The translations under genes and the position numbers were made by a program. Positions 18,099 to 27,019 of a DNA stretch of 64,000 nucleotides are shown here, one piece after another (the stretch's first letter is position 1; each line of letters begins with the position of its first letter). The stretch is from positions 4,738,501 through 4,802,500 of the forward strand of contig NZ_CP019966.1 in assembly GCF_003031265.1 (NCBI RefSeq), written 5' to 3'. Below the pieces are notes generated by a model. The model saw nothing but the letters and a program-made list of their open reading frames with translations, had not been told where the DNA came from and searched no databases. This DNA comes from Rhodopseudomonas palustris. GTDB taxonomy: Bacteria; Pseudomonadota; Alphaproteobacteria; Rhizobiales; Xanthobacteraceae.

Positions 18099-18178
18099 GT
18101 CATTGCGAGCGAAGCGAAGCAATCCAGCCCCGTGCACGAGGCTGGATTGCTTCGTCGCTTCGCTCCTCGCAATGACGG
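18099..18178. repeat. Dispersed palindromic repeat, family B, copy 1
   Basis: CGTCATTGCGAGCGAAGCGA and GCTCCTCGCAATGACGG form outer arms around an inner CAATCCAG/CTGGATTG pair. Six copies are in the window: here, 22628, 27763, 34501, 55846 and 59880. Confidence 0.92.
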
Positions 18179-18235
18179 AGGGAGGCGGGAGTTGGTATTG
18201 ACCGGGGGATGCGGTGCCAATGACGCCGCACGGCG

Positions 18236-18787
18236 TCAGGAAATCCGCAGCGCCGCGAACAGGGCGAGCGCAAACAGCGCCAGCGCGCCGGCGATGAAGC
18301 CGAGCACGAAGGTCCATAGACCATTGCGACGCGGCGGTGCCGGGAGCGGCGGAGCAGCTTGGACCGGCGGCAACGACAGCGCCCGCTCACGCTCGACCAG
18401 CCGGCGGGCCACATAGCTCGTCACCGCGTCGGCGATCTTGGCCGCCTCGTGGGATTCGGCCAGTACGATCCGGCCGTAGGCGGTGTCCTGGACGAAGCGG
18501 TACATCCGCTTGTCCCGCCCCATCACTACATGGGCGACCACGTCGATCCACAGCCGCGGCGTGTCGCCCTGGCTGATGCCGCGATCGAACAGCTCGACCC
18601 CGCCCGGGATCTCGGCGAACAGCGGGTCGAGCGAGTCATTAAGGATTTCGAGGCGGGCGATTTCGGCGTCGCGCAGGTCGACGACCACGCCGGTGCGGTC
18701 GGCGGCCTCGATCCGGGCCTGCCGCAACGCATCCTTCAGCCGCATCGGCCTCGCTGCCGTGCTTACGGAGTTCTGAGCGTCCGCCAT
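18236..18787 (-). CDS. Conserved hypothetical with C-terminal membrane anchor
   Basis: 183 residues. The N-terminal 140 residues are soluble and contain RLWIDVVAHVVMGRDKRMYR and YGRIVLAES; a Pro-rich stretch (PPVQAAPPLPAPPRR) then leads to one C-terminal transmembrane helix (TFVLGFIAGALALFALALFA). The arrangement suggests a cytoplasmic domain tethered to the inner membrane. I recognise no named domain. No operon partner: the next gene on this strand is the MPE-convergent side, and repeat B1 follows the stop. Confidence 0.75.
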   Translation of the reverse strand: MADAQNSVSTAARPMRLKDALRQARIEAADRTGVVVDLRDAEIARLEILNDSLDPLFAEIPGGVELFDRGISQGDTPRLWIDVVAHVVMGRDKRMYRFVQDTAYGRIVLAESHEAAKIADAVTSYVARRLVERERALSLPPVQAAPPLPAPPRRNGLWTFVLGFIAGALALFALALFAALRIS

Positions 18788-18944
18788 TCTCGACTTCAGC
18801 CTCGTGCCTGCCTGAGCCCGCCGCCGATTAACCTATCAGTAACCCTCCGGCCGCGAAAGCCGGTTGCGGATCAACCAGTTGGCTCATCCACGGCGCTCTG
18901 AGGGTCGTTCCCGCATCCGGCTTGAAGTGCTCCAAAACGACGAT

Positions 18945-18978
18945 GGCGGTCCTGCCGGGTTGCCCCGACAGGACCGCC
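18945..18978 (-). terminator. Hairpin downstream of the DUF4170 gene
   Basis: GGCGGTCCTG and CAGGACCGCC form a 10-bp GC-rich stem with a 14-base loop, followed on the minus strand by CATCGTCGTTTT. It lies about 70 bases beyond the stop codon of the 19050 gene and probably ends the aceA-DUF4170 transcript. The U-tract is short. Confidence 0.6.
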
Positions 18979-19049
18979 AAAGTCCTTGGACGTCTTCTAT
19001 CTCGTCAGCTCGCCGGGCGGCGCGTACGCCGCCGCGGGTCAGGAGCGCA

Positions 19050-19265
19050 TCAGGCCGGGGTGACGGCCCGGTTCGGCTCTTCCACGATCGAGAACCGAAC
19101 GCCTGCGCGATGGCGGTTCTCTTCGGAAAGGACCTTCCAGGCCTCTTCGGCCTCCTTGCGCGTCTTGAAGGGACCCTTCACCTGGGCCGACCCTTCGACG
19201 AGCTTGTGGAAGTTCATCGAACCGAACTCGCCACCGATCACCCAGAAGTTGCTGCCCGCTGTCAT
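19050..19265 (-). CDS. DUF4170-type small protein
   Basis: 71 residues, soluble. The sequence NFWVIGGEFGSMNFHKLVEG followed by KGPFKTRKEAEEAWKVLSEE matches the small DUF4170 family common in alphaproteobacteria. The second half resembles a SPOR-like or helical fold with R/K-E-A repeats. It starts 24 bases after the aceA stop on the same strand with a good ribosome site (AGGAGAAGG), so it is very likely co-transcribed with isocitrate lyase. Function unknown. Confidence 0.85.
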   Translation of the reverse strand: MTAGSNFWVIGGEFGSMNFHKLVEGSAQVKGPFKTRKEAEEAWKVLSEENRHRAGVRFSIVEEPNRAVTPA

Positions 19266-19289
19266 GGTCCTTCTCCTGCTTCTTTCCGT

Positions 19290-20924
19290 TTAGCTGAACT
19301 GGTTCATCGTGTTGTGTTCGCCGCCGGCCTTCAGAGCCGCGTCGCCGGCGAAGTATTCCTTGTGATCGTCGCCGATGTCCGAGCCGGCCATGTTCTGGTG
19401 CTTCACACAGGCGATGCCCTGACGGATTTCCTGGCGCTGCACATTCTTAACATAACCCAGCATGCCCTGGTCGCCGAAATATTCGCGGGCCAGGTTGTCG
19501 GTCGACAGCGCAGCCGTGTGGTAGGTCGGCAGCGTGATCAGGTGGTGGAAGATGCCGGCGCGCTTGGCCGAATCCGCCTGGAAGGTACGGATGCGGGCGT
19601 CGGCTTCGATCGCCAGCGGGGTTTCGTCGTATTCGGCCTTCATCAGCTCGGCGCGGTTGTACTTGCTGACGTCCTTGCCCTCTTCCTTCCAGGCATCATA
19701 GACCTGCCAGCGGAAGTTGAGCGTCCAGTTGAACGACGGCGAGTTGTTGTAGGCCAGCTTGGCGTTCGGCACGACTTCGCGGATCCGATCGACCATCGAG
19801 GCGATCTGCTCGATATGCGGCTTCTCGGTTTCGATCCACAGCAGGTCGGCGCCGTTCTGCAGCGAGGTGATGCAGTCCAGCACGCAGCGGTCCGCGCCGG
19901 TGCCCGGACGGAACTGGTACAGGTTGCTCGGCAGACGCTTCGGGCGCAGCAGCTTGCCGTTGCGGCTGATGATCACGTCGCCGTTGCCGATCTTGCTGGC
20001 ATCGACTTCTTCGCAATCCAGGAAGCTGTTGTACTGGTCGCCGATGTCACCCGGCTGATGGCTGACAGCGATCTGCTGGGTCAGGCCGGCGCCGAGCGAG
20101 TCGGTGCGGGTGACGATGATGCCGTCTTCCACGCCCATCTCGAGGAACGCGTGACGGATCGCGCGGACCTTGGCGATGAACACGTCGTGCGGCACGGTGA
20201 CCTTGCCGTCCTGGTGGCCGCACTGCTTCTCGTCCGAGACCTGATTCTCGATCTGCAGCGCGCAGGCGCCCGCTTCGATCATCTTCTTGGCGAGCAGATA
20301 GGTCGCCTCGGCGTTGCCGAAGCCGGCGTCGATGTCGGCGATGATCGGCACGACGTGGGTCTGGAAGTTGTCGATCTGGTCGATGATCGCGGTTTCCTTG
20401 GCCTTGTCGCCGGCCTCACGGGCCTTGTCGAGCTGGCGGAACAGGTCGTTGAGCTCGCGCGAATCCGCCTGGCGCAGGAAGGTGTAGATCTCTTCGATCA
20501 GCGCCGGCACCGAGGTCTTCTCGTGCATCGACTGGTCGGGCAGCGGGCCGAACTCCGAGCGCAGCGCCGCGATCATCCAGCCCGACAGGTAGATGTAACG
20601 GCGATCGGTCTTGCCGCCATTGTGCTTCTTGATCGAGATCAGCTTCTGCTGGGCGATGAAGCCGTGCCAGCAACCCAGCGACTGGGTGTACTTGGTCGGG
20701 TCGGCGTCATACGCCGCCATGTCGGCACGCATCTGCGCCGCGGTGTAACGGGCGATGTCCAGACCGGTCTTGAAGCGGTTCTGCAGACGCATCCGAGCCA
20801 CGGCCTCGGCGGTGACGCCATTCCAGGTCGGCTTGTCCTTGAGGAGAGCTTCGGCCGCTTCGATCTCGCTCTTGTAGGAGCTCGGAGCGTGGATGGCGCT
20901 GATGCCGCGTGGCTGGAAGTTCAT
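19290..20924 (-). CDS. aceA: Isocitrate lyase
   Basis: 544 residues. It cleaves isocitrate to glyoxylate and succinate, the first step of the glyoxylate shunt that allows growth on acetate and fatty acids. The active-site cysteine is in the K-x-C-G-H motif, EKQCGHQDGK, Cys235. Other family segments present are PIIADIDAGFGN, the substrate-binding SPSFNW and FRWQVYDAW. The length (longer than the E. coli type, about 434) places it in the long Pseudomonas-type group. It is divergent from an ScfR-type regulator known in relatives to control this gene, with repeated motifs in the 213-base gap. A DUF4170 gene follows closely. Confidence 0.96.
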   Translation of the reverse strand: MNFQPRGISAIHAPSSYKSEIEAAEALLKDKPTWNGVTAEAVARMRLQNRFKTGLDIARYTAAQMRADMAAYDADPTKYTQSLGCWHGFIAQQKLISIKKHNGGKTDRRYIYLSGWMIAALRSEFGPLPDQSMHEKTSVPALIEEIYTFLRQADSRELNDLFRQLDKAREAGDKAKETAIIDQIDNFQTHVVPIIADIDAGFGNAEATYLLAKKMIEAGACALQIENQVSDEKQCGHQDGKVTVPHDVFIAKVRAIRHAFLEMGVEDGIIVTRTDSLGAGLTQQIAVSHQPGDIGDQYNSFLDCEEVDASKIGNGDVIISRNGKLLRPKRLPSNLYQFRPGTGADRCVLDCITSLQNGADLLWIETEKPHIEQIASMVDRIREVVPNAKLAYNNSPSFNWTLNFRWQVYDAWKEEGKDVSKYNRAELMKAEYDETPLAIEADARIRTFQADSAKRAGIFHHLITLPTYHTAALSTDNLAREYFGDQGMLGYVKNVQRQEIRQGIACVKHQNMAGSDIGDDHKEYFAGDAALKAGGEHNTMNQFS

Positions 20925-21052
20925 GACATGATCCCTTCGGTACGAATAATTCGCAGCGCGACATTCGTGACAATCGCGCCTTGAAACGTGCCGAGAGATA
21001 AACGCGAGATGACAGAAGACGTACAGACCTCTTGCGAACGAATGGTGATGTC

Positions 21053-21100
21053 ATGTAACTTCAGTACATGTAACATTTGTTATTTTGTAAATTTTGTAAA
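21053..21100. promoter_or_regulatory. Repeated motifs between aceA and the ScfR-type regulator
   Basis: ATGTAAC occurs at 21053-21059 and 21068-21074. TTTTGTAAA is perfectly repeated in tandem at 21083-21091 and 21092-21100. The AT-rich block stands out in GC-rich surroundings and is a plausible binding site for the neighbouring regulator. The assignment is inference. Confidence 0.5.
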
Positions 21101-21137
21101 ACGCGATATCTGGGGCGGAATCTGAAAGGACCCTGTA

Positions 21138-22580
21138 ATGGCCGGCGATTCCGGTAAAAAACTGTTCGTGGGCCCCCGCTTCCGCCGCATTCGGCAGCAG
21201 CTCGGGCTGTCGCAAACCCAGATCGCCGAAGGTTTGGGCATTTCTCCGAGCTACGTCAACCTGATTGAGCGCAACCAGCGCCCGGTGACCGCCCAGATCC
21301 TGCTGCGGCTGGCCGAGACCTACGACCTCGACCTCCGGGACCTGGCCACCGCCGACGAGGACCGGTTCTTCGCCGAGCTCAACGAGATTTTCTCCGACCC
21401 CTTGTTCCGGCAGATCGACCTGCCGAAGCAGGAGCTGCGCGACCTGGCCGAGCTGTGCCCCGGCGTCACCCATTCGCTGCAGCGGCTGTACGCCGCCTAT
21501 ACCGAGGCGCGCCGCGGCGAGACCATGGTGGCGGCCCAGATGGCCGACCGCGAACAGATCCGCTACGAGGCCAACCCGATCGAGCGCATCCGCGACCTGA
21601 TCGAAGCCAACCGCAACTACTTCCCCGAGTTGGAGCAGGCCGCCGAAGCGGTGCGCGACGAGCTCAATATCGGCTCGCAGGAGATGTTCGGCGCGCTGAC
21701 CGACCGGCTGCGCGAGCGCCATTCGATCACCACCCGGATCATGCCGGTCGACGTGATGCGCGAGACGCTGCGCCGGTTCGACCGCCATCGCCGGCAATTG
21801 CTGATCTCCGAACTGATCGACGGCCCCGGCCGCGCCTTCCAGGTCGCATTTCAGACCGGGCTGACCGAGCACGGCGGCATCATGGACGCGATTGTGCATC
21901 GCGCCGGCGGGCTCGAGGATCAGGCGCGGCGGCTGTATCGGATCACGCTCGGCAATTACTTCGCCGCCGCGGTGATGATGCCGTATGCGGCGTTCCACGC
22001 CGCCGCCGAGCAACTTTCCTACGACGTCAACGTGCTGGCGCAGCGCTTCAACGCCGGCTTCGAACAGGTCTGCCACCGCCTCACCACGCTGCAGCGGCCG
22101 AACGCCCGCGGCGTGCCGTTCTTCATGCTGCGGGTCGACAACGCCGGCAACGTCTCCAAGCGGTTCTCATCCGGCACCTTCCCGTTCTCGAAATTCGGCG
22201 GCACCTGCCCGCTGTGGAACGTGCACTCGACCTTCGACACCCCGGACCGGCTGCTCAAGCAGGTGATCGAACTGCCCGACGGCAGCCGCTACTTCTCGAT
22301 CGCCCAGATGGTCCGCCGCCCGATCGCCCCGCACCCGCAGCCGCAGCCGCGCTTCGCGATCGGTTTGGGCTGCGAAATCCGCCACGCCGCCAAACTGATC
22401 TACGCCGCCGGCATGGATTTGGAGAAAGCCGAAGGCACCCCGATCGGCGTCAACTGCCGCCTCTGCGAACGAGAGCATTGTTCGCAGAGAGCGGAGCCGC
22501 CGATCACCAGGACACTGATCCTCGACGAGAACACGAGAAGGGCGAGCAGCTTTGCGTTTAGTAACGCGCGGGAGCTGTGA
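21138..22580 (+). CDS. Short-chain acyl-CoA-responsive regulator, ScfR/RamB family
   Basis: 480 residues in three parts. First is an XRE helix-turn-helix at about residues 10-65 (RIRQQLGLSQTQIAEGLGIS). Second is a central IrrE/ImmA-like region with YFAAAVMMPYAAFHAAAEQL. Third is a C-terminal cysteine-bearing region with GGTCPLWNVHSTFDTP and GVNCRLCEREHCSQRAEPP. This combination defines the ScfR/RamB family. In Paracoccus and actinobacteria, members sense acyl-CoA or acetate metabolites and control isocitrate lyase. It is divergent from aceA, which fits that role exactly; autoregulation through the shared region is likely. The IrrE-like part lacks an evident HExxH zinc motif, as expected for a sensor and not a protease. 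Confidence 0.9.
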   Translation: MAGDSGKKLFVGPRFRRIRQQLGLSQTQIAEGLGISPSYVNLIERNQRPVTAQILLRLAETYDLDLRDLATADEDRFFAELNEIFSDPLFRQIDLPKQELRDLAELCPGVTHSLQRLYAAYTEARRGETMVAAQMADREQIRYEANPIERIRDLIEANRNYFPELEQAAEAVRDELNIGSQEMFGALTDRLRERHSITTRIMPVDVMRETLRRFDRHRRQLLISELIDGPGRAFQVAFQTGLTEHGGIMDAIVHRAGGLEDQARRLYRITLGNYFAAAVMMPYAAFHAAAEQLSYDVNVLAQRFNAGFEQVCHRLTTLQRPNARGVPFFMLRVDNAGNVSKRFSSGTFPFSKFGGTCPLWNVHSTFDTPDRLLKQVIELPDGSRYFSIAQMVRRPIAPHPQPQPRFAIGLGCEIRHAAKLIYAAGMDLEKAEGTPIGVNCRLCEREHCSQRAEPPITRTLILDENTRRASSFAFSNAREL

Positions 22581-22627
22581 GGCGCGCTCTTTCGTTATTC
22601 GCCCGTTTTGCAGACACGACTCTCCCC

Positions 22628-22707
22628 GTCATTGCGAGCGAAGCGAAGCAATCCAGCTCCGAGCACTGGGCTGGATTGCTTCGTCGCTACGCTCCTCGCA
22701 ATGACGG
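22628..22707. repeat. Dispersed palindromic repeat, family B, copy 2
   Basis: Same arms as copy 1 (CGTCATTGCGAGCGAAGCGA ... CTCGCAATGACGG). It lies between the regulator gene and repeat F. Confidence 0.92.
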
Positions 22708-22747
22708 AGAGAGACGTTGGCCGCACCGACGAGGGCCCGCACCGCCC

Positions 22748-22836
22748 GTCATTGCCGGGCTTGACCCGGCAATCCATCCCAACAACAGTCAGCTCTTCTG
22801 ATTTGATGGATCGCCGGGTCGAGCCCGGCGATGACG
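22748..22836. repeat. Palindromic repeat, family F
   Basis: GTCATTGCCGGGCTTGACCC and GGGTCGAGCCCGGCGATGAC form the arms, with the inner pair GGCAATCCATC / GATGGATCGCC. Only one copy is seen here. It ends 15 bases before the transglycosylase start. Confidence 0.8.
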
Positions 22837-22851
22837 TTTGGGGAGACGGGC

Positions 22852-24204
22852 ATGCTGCGGCTGAAGGCGACGGCGAGAGATCTGCGGACATCCGTTGGCG
22901 CGATGGCCGCGGTCTTAGCTATCGCGGCGGCCGCCTCCCTCACCGCCTCGCCCGCCCTCGCCCAGCGTGGCGCGTCGTGCCATGGCGGGCAGAGCTTCGA
23001 TCAGTTTCTCGCCGGGCTGAAGCAGAAGGCGGTGGCGGCCGGGGTATCGCAGCGGGCGATTGCCGAAGCTTCGCCGTATCTCGTGTACGATCAGGGCATC
23101 GTCAATCGCGACCGTGGGCAGCGGGTGTTCGGGCAGATCTTCACGGTGTTCGCCGGGCGGATGGCTTCCGAAGGACGACGCGTCAAAGGCCAGCAGCTGA
23201 TCAAGCAATACGCGAACGCCTTCGCGCGGGCCGAGAAGGAATATGGCGTGCCGCCGGCGGTGATCACCGCGTTCTGGGCGCTGGAGAGCGACTTCGGCGC
23301 GGTGCAGGGCAATCTGCCGACGCTGCGCTCGCTGGTGTCGCTGGCCTATGACTGCCGCCGCTCCGAGATGTTCCAGGACGAGACCATCGCGGCGCTGAAG
23401 ATCATCGACCGCGGCGACCTGTCGCCGGGCGAGATGATCGGCTCGTGGGCCGGCGAGCTCGGCCAGACGCAATTCCTGCCGCGGCACTATTTCGACTATG
23501 CGGTCGACTATGACGGCGACGGCCACCGCGACCTGCTGCACAGCGCGCCTGACGTGATCGGCTCGACCGCCAACTACATCGCCACCGGGCTGAAGTGGCG
23601 GCGCGGCGAGCCGTGGCTGCAGGAGGTGCGGGTGCCGGAGAACCTGCCGTGGGATCAGGCGGATCTCACCGTGAAGCATCCGCGCTCGCAATGGACGCAG
23701 TGGGGCGTGACCGCGGCGGACGGACGGCCGCTGTCGAACGACGCGCTGCCGGCATCGCTGCTGCTGCCGATGGGGCGGCACGGTCCGGCGTTCCTGGCTT
23801 ATGCAAACTTCGCCGCCTACACCGAGTGGAACAACTCGCTGATCTATTCGACCACCGCGGCCTATCTCGCCACCCGGATCGCCGGCGCCGGACCGATGCA
23901 GAAGCCGCGCGCCGCTGTGGCTCAGCTGTCGTTCAACGAGATGAAGCAGCTGCAGCAGCTTTTGGTGCGCGCCGGCTTCGACGTCGGCAAGGTCGACGGC
24001 GTGCTCGGCCAGCAGACCCGCAGCGCGGTGAAGGCAATGCAGCTCAAGTACGGCCTGCCGGCGGATTCCTGGCCGACCGCCGAACTGCTCACCCGGATGG
24101 GCGGCAGCGCCGCGCCGGCGCCTTCGGCTTCCGCAGACCCGATGCAGCCGACGGAGCCGCGGCGCGCCAAGCGCGCCCGCCCGCCGGCGCCGCTGCCGCA
24201 ATAA
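22852..24204 (+). CDS. Lytic murein transglycosylase, MltB/SLT_2 type, with peptidoglycan-binding domain
   Basis: 450 residues from the ATG at 22852 (MLRLKATARD), chosen because the upstream ATG at 22831 is inside repeat F. The signal peptide ends PALAQR, with no lipobox. The catalytic domain has the Glu-bearing FWALESDFGAVQGN, then ELGQTQFLPRHYFDYAVDYD and the GSTANYIATG segment of the MltB family. The C-terminus carries a PG_binding_1 domain (LQQLLVRAGFDVGKVDGVLG, TRSAVKAMQLKYGLP) and a basic Pro/Ala tail. It cleaves glycan strands in the periplasm with formation of 1,6-anhydromuramyl ends. Confidence 0.93.
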   Translation: MLRLKATARDLRTSVGAMAAVLAIAAAASLTASPALAQRGASCHGGQSFDQFLAGLKQKAVAAGVSQRAIAEASPYLVYDQGIVNRDRGQRVFGQIFTVFAGRMASEGRRVKGQQLIKQYANAFARAEKEYGVPPAVITAFWALESDFGAVQGNLPTLRSLVSLAYDCRRSEMFQDETIAALKIIDRGDLSPGEMIGSWAGELGQTQFLPRHYFDYAVDYDGDGHRDLLHSAPDVIGSTANYIATGLKWRRGEPWLQEVRVPENLPWDQADLTVKHPRSQWTQWGVTAADGRPLSNDALPASLLLPMGRHGPAFLAYANFAAYTEWNNSLIYSTTAAYLATRIAGAGPMQKPRAAVAQLSFNEMKQLQQLLVRAGFDVGKVDGVLGQQTRSAVKAMQLKYGLPADSWPTAELLTRMGGSAAPAPSASADPMQPTEPRRAKRARPPAPLPQ

Positions 24205-24285
24205 CCGAAAAATCCGTCCCGCGGCTTTTCAAATTCCGCCGACTTGCTCTAGGGTGCGACGCAATAACACTCTGGAGGAAACGAC

Positions 24286-25470
24286 GTGCGTCATCTGTTG
24301 ATTATGACAGCCACGGCTGTCGCGCTGGCTACCACCGCGGTCCATGCCGCCGATGACCTCAAGATCGCGCTGATCTACGGCAAGACCGGCCCGCTCGAAG
24401 CCTACGCCAAGCAGACTGAAACCGGCCTGATGATGGGGCTGGAATACGCCACCAAAGGCACGATGACGCTCGACGGCCGCAAGATCGTGGTGATCACCAA
24501 GGACGATCAGAGCAAGCCGGACCTCTCCAAAGCCGCTCTCGCCGAAGCCTATCAGGATGACGGCGCCGACATCGCGATCGGCACCTCGTCGTCGGCCGCA
24601 GCGCTCGCCGATCTGCCGGTCGCCGAAGAAAACAAGAAGATCCTGATCGTCGAGCCCGCCGTGGCCGACCAGATCACCGGCGAGAAGTGGAACCGCTACA
24701 TCTTCCGCACCGGCCGCAACTCGTCGCAGGACGCGATCTCCAACGCGGTCGCGATCGGCAAGCAGGGCGTCACCATCGCCACCCTGGCGCAGGACTACGC
24801 GTTCGGCCGCGACGGCGTCGCCGCCTTCAAGGAAGCGCTGGCCAAGACCGGCGCGACGCTGGCCGCCGAGGAATACGTGCCGACCACCACCACCGACTTC
24901 ACCGCTGTCGGCCAGCGGCTGTTTGATGCGCTGAAGGACAAGCCGGGCAAGAAAATCATTTGGGTGATTTGGGCCGGCGGCGGCGATCCGCTGACCAAGC
25001 TGCAGGACATGGACCCGAAGCGCTACGGCATCGAACTGTCGACCGGCGGCAACATCCTGCCTGCGCTCGCCGCCTATAAGCGCCTGCCCGGCATGGAAGG
25101 CGCGACCTATTACTACTACGACATCCCGAAGAACCCGATCAACGAGTGGCTGGTCACCGAGCACCAGAAGCGCTTCAACGCGCCGCCGGACTTCTTCACC
25201 GCCGGTGGCTTCTCGGCCGCGATGGCCGTGGTCACCGCCGTGCAGAAGGCGAAGTCGACCGACACCGAGAAGCTGATCGCCGCGATGGAGGGCATGGAGT
25301 TCGACACGCCCAAGGGCAAGATGATGTTCCGCAAGGAAGACCATCAGGCGCTGCAGAGCATGTATCACTTCAAGGTCAAGGTCGACCCGGCCGTCGCCTG
25401 GGCGGTGCTGGAGCCGGTGCGCGAATTGAAGATCGAGGAAATGGACATCCCGATCCGGAATAAAAAGTAA
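24286..25470 (+). CDS. ABC transporter periplasmic binding protein, branched-chain amino acid type
   Basis: 394 residues with a signal peptide ending TAVHAAD. The mature protein begins DDLKIALIYGKTGPLEAYAK, the Peripla_BP_6 (LivK-like) start, and shows QDYAFGRDGVAAFKEAL and FTAAGF-like segments. It binds a small ligand in the periplasm and delivers it to the LivH/LivM-like permeases encoded downstream. In this group of organisms many such systems carry aromatic acids or dicarboxylates, so amino acid specificity is not assured. It heads the five-gene cluster but is separated from the ATPase gene by 357 bases that hold two repeats. Confidence 0.88.
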   Translation: MRHLLIMTATAVALATTAVHAADDLKIALIYGKTGPLEAYAKQTETGLMMGLEYATKGTMTLDGRKIVVITKDDQSKPDLSKAALAEAYQDDGADIAIGTSSSAAALADLPVAEENKKILIVEPAVADQITGEKWNRYIFRTGRNSSQDAISNAVAIGKQGVTIATLAQDYAFGRDGVAAFKEALAKTGATLAAEEYVPTTTTDFTAVGQRLFDALKDKPGKKIIWVIWAGGGDPLTKLQDMDPKRYGIELSTGGNILPALAAYKRLPGMEGATYYYYDIPKNPINEWLVTEHQKRFNAPPDFFTAGGFSAAMAVVTAVQKAKSTDTEKLIAAMEGMEFDTPKGKMMFRKEDHQALQSMYHFKVKVDPAVAWAVLEPVRELKIEEMDIPIRNKK

Positions 25471-25483
25471 TTGCCGGGCGGGA

Positions 25484-25604
25484 GTCATTCCGGGGCGCGC
25501 GTCAGCGCGAACCCGGAATCCCGACATGTCCCGCGCCACTTTTTCAGGTGGCCTGAATCTCGAGATTCCGGGTTCGCGAGCTGCGCTCGCGCCCCGGAAT
25601 GACG
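25484..25604. repeat. Dispersed palindromic repeat, family C, copy 2
   Basis: Arms GTCATTCCGGGGCGCG and GCGCCCCGGAATGAC. It lies just after the binding-protein stop codon. Confidence 0.9.
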
Positions 25605-25646
25605 AACTCTAGCGATGAGGCTCGTCGCCTGCCTCACTCACAAACC

Positions 25647-25746
25647 GTCACCACCCGCGCATGCGGGTGGCCCAGTATCCCAGGGCGACGGTGATGAACC
25701 GAAGCGCTGCAGCGTACTGGATCCTCCGCATTCGCGGAGGATGACG
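25647..25746. repeat. Palindromic repeat, family E
   Basis: GTCACCACCCGCGCATGCGG with CCAGTA on the left and TACTGG with CCTCCGCATTCGCGGAGG and ATGACG on the right form nested inverted pairs. One copy here. With C2 it fills the gap between the binding-protein and first ATPase genes. Confidence 0.7.
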
Positions 25747-25827
25747 ACGGGATTGGGGAGACGTCGTGCACCACTCATGCTCCACTACGCCTTCGATGAT
25801 GCTCTGACGTTGCGGTGACCGTGCTCC

Positions 25828-26592
25828 ATGACCACCCTCGAGACCCAATCCCTCACCATCCGGTTCGGCGGCCATGTCGCGGTCGATGCGGTGAGTTGCG
25901 CGTTTCGCCCCGGGGAGCTGACCGCGATCGTCGGGCCGAACGGCGCCGGCAAGACGACGTATTTCAACCTGATCTCCGGGCAACTCCGCCCGAGCGGCGG
26001 CCGCATCCTGTTCAACGGCGCCGACATCACCAAGATGACCGCGCCGCTGCGCACCCGCGCCGGGCTCGGCCGCGCGTTCCAGCTCACCAATCTGTTTCCC
26101 AATCTGTCGGTCGAAGAGAATGTTCGCCTCGCCGTGCAGGCGCACAGCGGCACGCATTACGACATGCTGCGGCCGTGGCGGACGCGGCGCGACCTGATCG
26201 AACGCGCCGACGCCATCCTCGACAGCGTTGCGCTGGGCGCCCGCCGCAATGTCGCCGCCACCGCGCTGTCGCACGGCGACCAGCGCAAGCTCGAAGTCGC
26301 GCTGATGATGGCGCTGGAGCCCAAGGTCTACATGTTCGACGAACCGACCGCCGGCATGAGCGTCGACGAGGTGCCAGTGGTGCTCGACCTGATCGCGCGG
26401 CTGAAGACCGACCCGTCCAAGATCATCCTCTTGGTCGAACACAAGATGGACGTCGTCCGCTCCCTCGCCGACCGCATCATCGTCCTCCACCACGGCAAGC
26501 TCGTCGCCGACGGCAAACCCGCCGAGGTGATCGCTTCGCCGATCGTGCAAGAGGCGTATCTGGGCATTGCACCGGGCAAGAGTGCGGCGTGA
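25828..26592 (+). CDS. livG: Branched-chain-type ABC transporter ATPase (LivG-like)
   Basis: 254 residues, cytoplasmic. Walker A is GPNGAGKTT, Walker B is VYMFDEPTAGMS, the signature is LSHGDQRKLEVALMMALEP and the H-loop is LLVEHKMDVV. The GMS after Walker B and the LEVA..L signature are the LivG pattern. It powers import together with the LivF-like ATPase. No clear ribosome site is visible before the ATG at 25828. A repeat-rich gap of 427 bases follows before livF. Confidence 0.92.
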   Translation: MTTLETQSLTIRFGGHVAVDAVSCAFRPGELTAIVGPNGAGKTTYFNLISGQLRPSGGRILFNGADITKMTAPLRTRAGLGRAFQLTNLFPNLSVEENVRLAVQAHSGTHYDMLRPWRTRRDLIERADAILDSVALGARRNVAATALSHGDQRKLEVALMMALEPKVYMFDEPTAGMSVDEVPVVLDLIARLKTDPSKIILLVEHKMDVVRSLADRIIVLHHGKLVADGKPAEVIASPIVQEAYLGIAPGKSAA

Positions 26593-26670
26593 GAGTGATG
26601 ATGAAAATATCGAATGCTTCGATTTTGGTGACGCCAGCTTCTGCGGTGTTGGTCACGCCCCCTCCCCTCA

Positions 26671-26787
26671 CGCCAGCGAGCCCCCTCTCCCGCTTGCGGG
26701 AGAGGGTTGGGCTGAGGGCGCCACAAGGATGGCGTCCCGTTGTGGCCCCCCACCCCCGACCCCTCCCCGCAAGGGGGAGGGGAGCAG
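26671..26787. repeat. GC-rich repeat, family D, copy 1 (tandem pair)
   Basis: 117 bases with hairpin-forming runs (CTCTCCCGCTTGCGGGAGAG and CCCTCCCCGCAAGGGGGAGG). It is nearly identical to copy 2, 186 bases downstream, with about three mismatches. Confidence 0.9.
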
Positions 26788-26856
26788 AGGCGCCTCGTCA
26801 CGGCGGGCAGCGCATGACTGATCGATCGATGATGTTGCTAACGCCCTTTCCCCGCG

Positions 26857-26973
26857 CGCCAGCGAGCTCCCTCTCCCGCTTGCGGGAGAGGGTTGGGGTG
26901 AGGGCGCCACAAGGATGGCGTCCCGTTGTGGCCCCCCACCCTCGACCCCTCCCCGCAAGGGGGAGGGGAGCAG
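26857..26973. repeat. GC-rich repeat, family D, copy 2 (tandem pair)
   Basis: Near-identical to the copy at 26671. The pair and spacer fill most of the 427-base gap between the two ATPase genes. Confidence 0.9.
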
Positions 26974-27019
26974 GCTTCGCTTCGGGGAGAGGTCATACGT
27001 CCTCATCGGGAAGCGCCGC

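Noticed and set aside
18864..20984. Open frame antisense to isocitrate lyase
   Set aside because: Same reason: the translated product has no recognisable features and aceA is clear on the other strand.
22831..22851. Upstream ATG for the transglycosylase
   Set aside because: It lies inside repeat F; starting at 22852 gives a normal signal peptide.
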